64,000 nt of DNA from Symsagittifera roscoffensis (lineage: Eukaryota; Xenacoelomorpha; Acoela; Convolutidae). This document shows, piece after piece, positions 57,045-64,000 of this stretch; position 1 is the first letter of the stretch, and each line of letters begins with the position of its first letter. A model generated the notes under the pieces. That model was not told the origin of the DNA. It saw nothing but the letters and a program-made list of their open reading frames with translations, and made no database searches. The DNA lies in NCBI RefSeq assembly GCF_963678635.1, contig NC_087062.1, positions 52,152,473-52,216,472 of the forward strand. The letters are read 5' to 3'. The translations under genes and the position numbers were made by a program.

Positions 57045-60000
57045 ATACAAAAACAAACTGCGGTATGGTTTGCTTTCTTAAGGTTGAAAAATCATATAAA
57101 AATTAAATTTTCTTCTCCTGTACATTACTGTTATGTTCCCATGGTCTAGATATTGTGTTTTATTGGAAAACGATTCTCTATACTCATGTACTTCTGCTTC
57201 TTTTTCCCAATCAAAACCATCCTTTTCGCGGATCATTTAAGATTTGAGGTGACCTTTAGCACTATTTAAAAATTTTGTCAAATTTTGCTTTTTTGTGGCT
57301 CGTCTGATGTTAGACTGCGTAACTTAAGAATTCAGCATTTAAAAAATCAATTCTCTAGTTTAAACCTACTTCAGTCTGCTTCTTATTTTTTTCAGTCACC
57401 ACTGATTGTTGTTCCAGATAAATTACAGCTTACCGCAAAACTAGAATTTTTCGTAATAAATTTGCAATTGCAGTCTGAATTTGAAACTAATGAAACATTT
57501 TGTTCAGATCTTGCGGGTTGAAACTCAGACGGCTCAAATGAAATCTTTTTATCTGTTAAGTATCAGAATTTTGACGAATCGGTAAAGCCATCCGCAATCA
57601 ACTACCGTACTTAATATAAGTGTATAGCTCTTAAAAAATCAAGAGATTGTATTTTTTTCTATTTCTTGATGTCATCGAATGACAAAATTAAAAAATTTTT
57701 GAAAAGTTTTGAAGCACAAACCACAAACCAATATGTTTATCAGCAGCCGCCAGACCATCAGTTTGCTCCTTTTGGATCATATAAAGGTTCATGTTGAAAT
57801 TTTTCTTAAATCATTTATCCAAATTGGTGAGTTTGTGTCTCTGTTTCATTACTAAAAACCATTTTCAAATTTTTTATAATGTTCTTTTCAAAAATGATGA
57901 AATGCACCAAATTAATTCGTTTATTAGGGTTATGGATGTTCAAAACAATTGATAAGTGTAGAATAAAAATTTTTTACTTTTCAGTTTTTTCATTTTTTAA
58001 AACAGGTTTGGGCTTTAAACAGAAACTGTTCTAAAAACCAATGCAAACTACTCTGGTTCTTTTTCAGTTTTTTTTCACAAACTTAAAAGTATTGAACTTG
58101 AAAAGTAATTTCATGATCAAACTCCCTGATCTACGGCAATTATTTTTTATTGTTTGAGTAAAAAAACGAAAACGAGGCCAAAGAAAAAATAAGCTAGTTT
58201 ACCTTTGAAATCGGGAAAAACTAATTATTTTGTAGGCCCATAAAACAGGTTTTTTTAAAGTGAATTCTGCTATGAGAGGTCTTAGAATAAAATCCATCAA
58301 TCAGAAGGCAATAAATCATAGCAGAATTAGCGTAAGCCTTATAAGAAGAAATGGGAAATGTATTTGAAAACAAACGTCTGATAGACAACACCGTTGAGCT
58401 TCGCCAATTTTTTGATTACATGATCAGTATGATTCACAAAAGTCAATTTTTTATCAAGAAAAACTCCGAGATGTTAAGAAAAACTGGATTTCTAGCAAAT
58501 TTTTGATGGAATATCTAGCTCTTCTAGCAAACCCGACTGCCAAAGACAAAAATAGGCATTTGGAAGTTTGAATGTAAACTTCGTCATTGTATCGCCAACA
58601 GAGATAGTAACTTGCGAACGCGCCAATTGATCCGAAAACTGTTTATATTTAACAAAAAAGCAACGGGCCCAAAATTGAGCCTTGCAAAACTGAGCGGTTG
58701 ACAGTTTTCGTAGATGACACACGGTTACCTGATATTAGTAGATGTTCGATCTTCTAACTAGGACTTCAGAAATTTTAAATAAAAATACCGCAAAAACCGG
58801 ATCGTTAATAAAGGCTCTTTTGAAAACCAAAAAACTACCAGAACCTTTTTGTTTGGCCAATTAGTTCGCTCATTTGGTCAATTATAATCGAAACTGCATA
58901 ATACTAAAGTAGTTTTTCTAAATCCAAAAAATTTTACGTTGACAAATGACTACCTTTTTCGATGACTTTGATCATCATTACAAATATTTTTTTTTCGAAA
59001 CTTTGCTGAATGTAAGCAATGGACTGATCGGTCTATAGTTCACCGGATCAATTTTAAAGCCTGATTTCTCCCAAAGCAATTAGGTTAGCAATTCTTAGCT
59101 GATTGAGAAAAGTATATATACATATTCAAATCTTAAAATGCGCGATGAGGGTTGTCGGATGAGTCTAGCGGTAAATTTTATCATATAACCTTTTAATCCA
59201 TCCTGACCGAGAGAACTTTTGCACCTCAAATAATTATCTTTTGACCTATTAACCTCCCACTTGACAATTGATGCAAAAATTAAATACTCTCAGAGCAAGC
59301 AAAAACTTTTATGAAAACAGAAACTTCCTGATTTGAGAATTCCAATGTTATACCAAAAACCTTTACCCACACTTCATTGAAGCACTGAAAAATCATTTTA
59401 GCGCTTTTTGGCCCTGACTTTTGCGATCAATTCTTTATCTAATTGAATTTCTAATCTTCGATGTCAGCGGTTTCCGAATTTTACCAATTTCAAGTGTTTT
59501 TATATCGCGTTGGTTTTTTTTTTCAAAAACTTTTGATTTCAGATGTTTTTTGGTCGCTCGATATTTTTAAAATGTAAGGTAGTTTTTTAGTCTTTCAATT
59601 TGATAAGAGAGGTTAATTTTAGGAGTCAATGAAACAACAGAACTCAAAATAGAATTTGATAGTTTTTCAATTGTGTTTCTATTACAAACAGATCAATAGT
59701 TTTTTTTTCGATAAATAGGATATAAAAAACTGAAAACGATTTGATAGTTTGCTAGTGTTTTCATGTTGCGTATAAATTTTTTCGCATTTCGTATCAAATT
59801 TGTTGTTTCGGATTAAACCTCCGCTAAAAATGAATCATCATAACTAATACAGTTTTTAATTCGGTACATATTAGCATAGGACCTCTCAATGACATGATCA
59901 ATGCATGAAGAAGAACACGCCCTTTCGTGAGCAGACTCCAAATGCATTATGTCAAAATCATAGCATTTCAAAAAGGTATGACAATGAAAGACTTGGTCAA

Positions 60001-61222
60001 GGGATCTATTTGCTTCAGTTAATCTGTCAACATTGAAGCCATCTCAAATAACCGTTTTAATTTTAAGTTTTCCCTCATATAAAAACGTCGGAATTGCACA
60101 AAAATTGTGGAAATATGCTCTTTGGAGGATTTCATACAACGCAAACATTCAAAATCGATTTTTCCTTAACAAGAGTAATGACTAACTCTTCCAACCTATT
60201 TTTGCAGACTACACAAAGCAAACTACACCTCTACCATGCTCGCTTATCCAGTTTTTGTTAATTAATTGCCAAATCCCCGAATGTTTTAAATGTGTAATGA
60301 GCCAAGTTCCGACTTAACATTGTATTGAAAATTTTTTGCTTTTTAACGTTTTTTTTTGGTTTAACAAAATGATGAAACCAAAGTGGGCTTTCCAATCCCG
60401 ATCAAAAAGGATGCCCAAAAGCGCTACAAGTTTTGACAACCCAAGACACCAAAAGGCGAGTAGGCGGAGAAATCAATTAGTGGATCAGGATCAACCTTCA
60501 TCCTAGACGCACAAAGTAGTTAGATAGATAATCAGTGAAAACATGGTAAAAAAATAAGTGTACACCCCTATCCATTAGATGTTTTTAAAAATTGCTGTTC
60601 ATTATTCAATCGCTCTTTTCCAGTCCCCCCCCTTTTTTTTGAAATCCAATATCTGAAAGTCCATTCAAAATCACTTTTCTTGTCATGAACTGAATCCAAA
60701 AGTTTTAGCGTGAGCAGATGAACAAATTTATACATTATTCCTTGCATGCAAAATGCCATGTGAACAATTTTTGAACAGCATTCGATTGTAATTTTACGAA
60801 GGGGAGGGGAAACTGGAAAAGAGCCTACTTAGTTAACTCTTTTGTTTCAATATATCTATCTAACTTAATTCACGTGCTTTTAGAATCACCTTTTAAATAT
60901 ATGGCAGATCTATGAGATCTATTTGATAATTTAACTAGAGGAAAAGCGCTAAATAAACTTACTTAAGGACAAAATTAAAGCTAATAAGATCAGCATGTAT
61001 TTTAGTAAATGAGTCTTCAAATTTTTCTATGAAAAAGCATCGCGTTAGAACTTACATCAAAATTGTCAAGCGTGGGGTACATCTTTATCCCAGTGTGTCC
61101 TTTGTTTCGATCTTTATTCTCTTTTCCCATGGTGTTGGTGTAATTTCGGGACCTCTTCTTGGAGGGTGATTTGTTGTTGTTGTGTAGTGAACATGAAGTG
61201 TCCTTGATGGGTTCTGCCTCCT
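57045..61222. repeat. Segmental duplication, right copy
   Basis: Tandem partner of 52960-56605, about 440 bp further on. It contains the fuller LINE fragment and runs into the last innexin exon; homology to the left copy stops inside that exon near 61222. The exon side is intact here, so this is likely the original locus. Confidence 0.85.
58150..60100 (-). pseudogene. Degraded LINE, right copy, with endonuclease remnant
   Basis: Matches the left LINE fragment through the RT region (58150-59230). In addition, at about 59880-60060, the minus strand reads GFNVDRLTEANRSLD...SSSCIDHVIERSYA, like the GDFN...IDH end of an APE-type LINE endonuclease. The order endonuclease then RT in the minus direction is correct for a LINE. 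Multiple stops make it non-functional. A CKAQFWARCFFV stretch near 58660 is probably a degraded QGS.LGP.LF motif. Confidence 0.72.
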
Positions 61223-61373
61223 TGTTCACCCTGGCCATGTAGATGTCGAACAGAGCCTCGATGAAGTCGACCATGAACACTTTGGTGCTGTTTTTAGCGA
61301 ACATATGCATTATGAACAGTCCGTCTGCTTTGAGGTAGTACCGAACAAAGTTCTGACTACAGATTCGCTGCTC
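61017..61373 (-). CDS. Innexin, last recognised exon (C-terminal domain)
   Basis: The acceptor AG is at 61374-61375. It encodes RYYLKADGLFIMHMFAKNS and the ALFDIY region typical of innexin C-termini, then a Lys/Asn/Ser-rich tail to TGA at 61017-61019. A GTAAGT follows DNFD within the exon (about 61057), so an alternative ending with splicing to a further exon is possible. It joins in phase to the exon ending at 61729. Innexins form hexameric gap-junction or hemichannel pores in the plasma membrane. Confidence 0.85.
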   Translation of the reverse strand, partial: EQRICSQNFVRYYLKADGLFIMHMFAKNSTKVFMVDFIEALFDIYMARVNKEAEPIKDTSCSLHNNNKSPSKKRSRNYTNTMGKENKDRNKGHTGIKMYPTLDNFDVSSNAMLFHRKI

Positions 61374-61728
61374 CTACATTGTGCAAAAAAGTGAAATTCG
61401 TGGTGAGTTCTTTTAAGACATGTTCTTATAGCAATTAGTCCTTACATTGCTCACTCGCTAGATAAGAACTCAGAGTTGAGAAAATGATTTTTAAAATTCT
61501 TTTTCATTGCAGACTCCGAACGCAAAAAGTCTAAATTTTTCCGGGTTTTTCTGAACATTTTTGTGCTTTTATTCGATTCAGATTTGTTCAAGGTAGAATT
61601 TTGTGATTTAAATCATCCGGCGTTTCAAAAAAGTTCCACAGATTCAGTCACCATTTAAGAATATAACATAATGGAATGTTAATCATGGTATGAAATGAAA
61701 ACGCTTATTTGCGATGATTGCCGCAAAC

Positions 61729-61881
61729 CTTTGTTTCAGTTTTGCCAGCCAGTTCTAGATAATGGAATACAGACTCCCCACACAGGCCACAGCAGTTGAG
61801 CATGCGGAACAGCCACGAGACCAGATTGAGGGAAGTCAGAATCAGGATGAACAGGAGCCAGAACCATACCAGCAGGTAGAC
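61729..61881 (-). CDS. Innexin exon with fourth membrane segment
   Basis: The acceptor is chosen as TTTGGTCAG|GTC (CAG at 61882-61884) because it gives phase 0 and the family spacing from NE to the WFW motif. An upstream TGCAG (about 61895) would be out of phase. It encodes VYLLVWFWLLFILILTSLNL, the fourth transmembrane segment, followed by the WLFR region. The donor AAAG|GTTTGC is weak but in phase with the last exon. Confidence 0.85.
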
Positions 61882-62170
61882 CTGACCAAACAGCACTGCA
61901 TTGTTATCTCAACCAATTAAGCACGGAAGGAGTGTTGTCAACAACATCCTTACAACATTTATGAATTGTAGAAGAAATAGATTCACAGTTTCGTGAGCAG
62001 TCTTCATTATAGATCGATAAAATATGCTACTGAAACTATTTAGTTTGAATTATTAAGAAATATGAGGTCTGAATATCCTCAAAAACATTCTGTTCTAAAC
62101 TTTGGCTCCGTCATGTAACTTGTAATATGAGATTGACCATCGGTTTGGTTGGTATGGCATTGGCACTTAC

Positions 62171-62325
62171 CATTTCGTTGAATAGGTTGATGGGGAGTAC
62201 ACAGTGTATCTGCCAGTCGAACACCTTCTCCAGCACCCTGGTCTGCACTGTGCACCAGGTGATGCGGGGGAACAGGTCAGTGACTTCTCGCAGACTGGTG
62301 CCCAGGTAGATGAAGGAGTAGATCA
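62171..62325 (-). CDS. Innexin exon with second extracellular loop
   Basis: The acceptor TGCAG is at 62326-62330; the donor is ATG|GTAAGT (62165-62170). It encodes IYSFIYLGTS...TDLFPRITWCTVQT...IHCVLPINLFNEM, which carries the conserved loop Cys and the C.LPINLFNE motif of innexins just before TM4. The first exon codon is split, needing one base from the upstream exon. The 5' exons lie beyond the window's right edge, across the tandem repeats. Confidence 0.9.
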
Positions 62326-64000
62326 CTGCATCAACACAACCAATTTACTTTACAAACGGTATTCAATTTTGTATGAGCGGATCTGAGCAATTAAATAAAC
62401 ATAACTGTAGTTCTTAGTTCAGAAATTGCGAATGATAAAAAATAAAAAAAAGATGCGGATATCAAAAGAGCTCTGATTTGAAACAAGTGTCAAAAATGCT
62501 GGTGCCCAGGTAGATGAAGGAGTAGATCACTGCATCAACACAACCAACTTACTTTACAAACGGTGTTCAATTTTGTATGAGCGGATCTGAGCAATTAAAA
62601 AAACATAACTGTAGTTCTTAGTTCAGAAATTGCGAATGATAAAAAATAAAAAAAAGATGCGGATATCAAAAGAGCTCTGATTTGAAACAAGTGTCAAAAA
62701 TGCTGGTGCCCAGGTAGATGAAGGAGTAGATCACTGCATCAACACAACCAACTTACTTTACAAACGGTGTTCAATTTTGTATGAGCGGATCTGAGCAATT
62801 AAAAAAACATAACTGTAGTTATTAGTTCAGAAATTGCGAATGATAAAAAATAAAAAAAAAGATGCGGATATCAAAAGAGCTCTGATTTGAAACAAGTGTC
62901 AAAAATGCTGGTGCCCAGGTAGATGAAGGAGTAGATCACTGCATCAACACAACCAACTTACTTTACAAACGGTGTTCAATTTTGTATGAGCGGATCTGAG
63001 CAATTAAAAAAACATAACTGTAGTTCTTAGTTCAGAAATTGCGAATGATAAAAAATGAAAAAAAGATGCGGATATCAAAAGAGCTCTGATTTGAAACAAG
63101 TGTCAAAAATGCTGGTGCCCAGGTAGATGAAGGAGTAGATCACTGCATCAACACAACCAACTTACTTTACAAACGGTGTTCAATTTTGTATGAGCGGATC
63201 TGAGCAATTAAAAAAACATAACTGTAGTTCTTAGTTCAGAAATTGCGAATGATAAAAAATAAAAAAAGATGCGGATATCAAAAGAGCTCTAATTTGAAAC
63301 AAGTGTCAATAATGCTGCTGCCCAGGTAGATGAAGGAGTAGATCACTGCATCAACACAACCAACTTACTTTACAAACGGTGTTCAATTTTGTATGAGCGG
63401 ATCTGAGCAATTAAAAAAACATAACTGTAGTTCTTAGTTCAGAAATTGCGAATGATAAAAAATGAAAAAAAGATGCGGATATCAAAAGAGCTCTGATTTG
63501 AAACAAGTGTCAAAAATGCTGGTGCCCAGGTAGATGAAGGAGTAGATCACTGCATCAACACAACCAACTTACTTTACAAACGGTGTTCAATTTTGTATGA
63601 GCGGATCTGAGCAATTAAAAAAACATAACTGTAGTTCTTAGTTCAGAAATTGCGAATGATAAAAAATAAAAAAAGATGCGGATATCAAAAGAGCTCTAAT
63701 TTGAAACAAGTGTCAATAATGCTGCTGCCCAGGTAGATGAAGGAGTAGATCACTGCATCAACACAACCAATTTACTTTACAAACGGTGTTCAATTTTGTA
63801 TGAGCGGATCTGAGCAATTAAAAAAACATAACTGTAGTTCTTAGTTCAGAAATTGCGAATGATAAAAAATAAAAAAAAGATGCGGATATCAAAAGAGCTC
63901 TGATTTGAAACAAGTGTCAAAAATGCTGGTGCCCAGGTAGATGAAGGAGTAGATCACTGCATCAACACAACCAACTTACTTTACAAACGGTGTTCAATTT
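62295..64000. repeat. ~204-bp tandem repeat carrying an innexin splice acceptor
   Basis: Units start (at ctggtgcccagg or ctgctgcccagg) at 62295, 62499, 62703, 62908, 63112, 63315, 63519, 63722 and 63926, so the periods are 203-205. Eight full units and part of a ninth are seen, and the array runs off the window. The first unit overlaps the real exon. Every other unit repeats its last ~31 exon bases, the TGCAG acceptor and the intron next to it. Two units (63315 and 63722) share ctgctg and taatttg/caataa variants and alternate with the main type, hinting at a ~407-bp higher-order repeat. Confidence 0.95.

Noticed and set aside
62295-64000. CRISPR-like array
   Set aside because: Units are contiguous 203-205 bp copies without unique spacers, in an animal gene intron.

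Overview
The window is AT-rich genomic DNA from an invertebrate animal. The evidence is two intron-containing animal genes, a Cys-loop ligand-gated channel and an innexin gap-junction gene, both with GT-AG introns, set among retrotransposons, palindromes and tandem repeats. The species and phylum cannot be fixed from the sequence.

Region 1 (1-33008) is two copies of one large LTR retroelement of the Ty3/gypsy type, both on the minus strand and lying head to tail. Copy B (14156-33008, 18,853 bp) is complete. It has two 408-bp LTRs that read as identical, a primer-binding site, an intact 2740-codon Gag-Pol with every catalytic motif, and at least eight further ORFs. In transcription order these are a 77-codon leader ORF; a basic 155-codon ORF0 that overlaps gag; Gag-Pol; two small hydrophobic ORFs (76 and 62 codons); a 378-codon Pro/Ser/Thr-rich ORF with no ATG (ORF-P); a signal-peptide-bearing envelope-like ORF (567); a membrane-spanning 310-codon ORF that looks like the anchor half of the same glycoprotein in another frame; and an orphan 597-codon ORF. 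From the first hydrophobic ORF onward almost every ORF overlaps or abuts the next, twice as ATGA. Copy A (1-14124) is cut by the window edge and decayed by nonsense and frameshift changes. A 23-N assembly gap separates the two copies.

Region 2 (33009-40862) has no recognisable gene. It holds a cluster of GATTATAAT-type motifs, an array of near-perfect palindromes (35.0-35.3 kb), a 237-bp palindrome (37.8-38.0 kb) and fragments of a hAT-like repeat family.

Region 3 (40863-51197, plus strand) holds the last three coding exons found for an anion-type Cys-loop receptor: the ligand-binding domain from before the Cys-loop, M1, M2 with a PAR selectivity motif, M3, a long cytoplasmic loop and M4. 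The 5' exons were not found. The 8.5-kb intron contains more repeats, including a ~310-bp fold-back element.

Region 4 (about 52960-61222) is a tandem segmental duplication of about 4 kb. Each copy holds a degraded non-LTR (LINE) reverse-transcriptase fragment in minus orientation and ends in the 3' end of an innexin. Only the right-hand copy is attached to a working innexin exon.

Region 5 (61017-64000, minus strand) holds the last three exons of that innexin. Its upstream intron is filled with a ~204-bp tandem repeat running to the window edge. Every unit carries a copy of the exon's 3' splice site and first ~31 coding bases.
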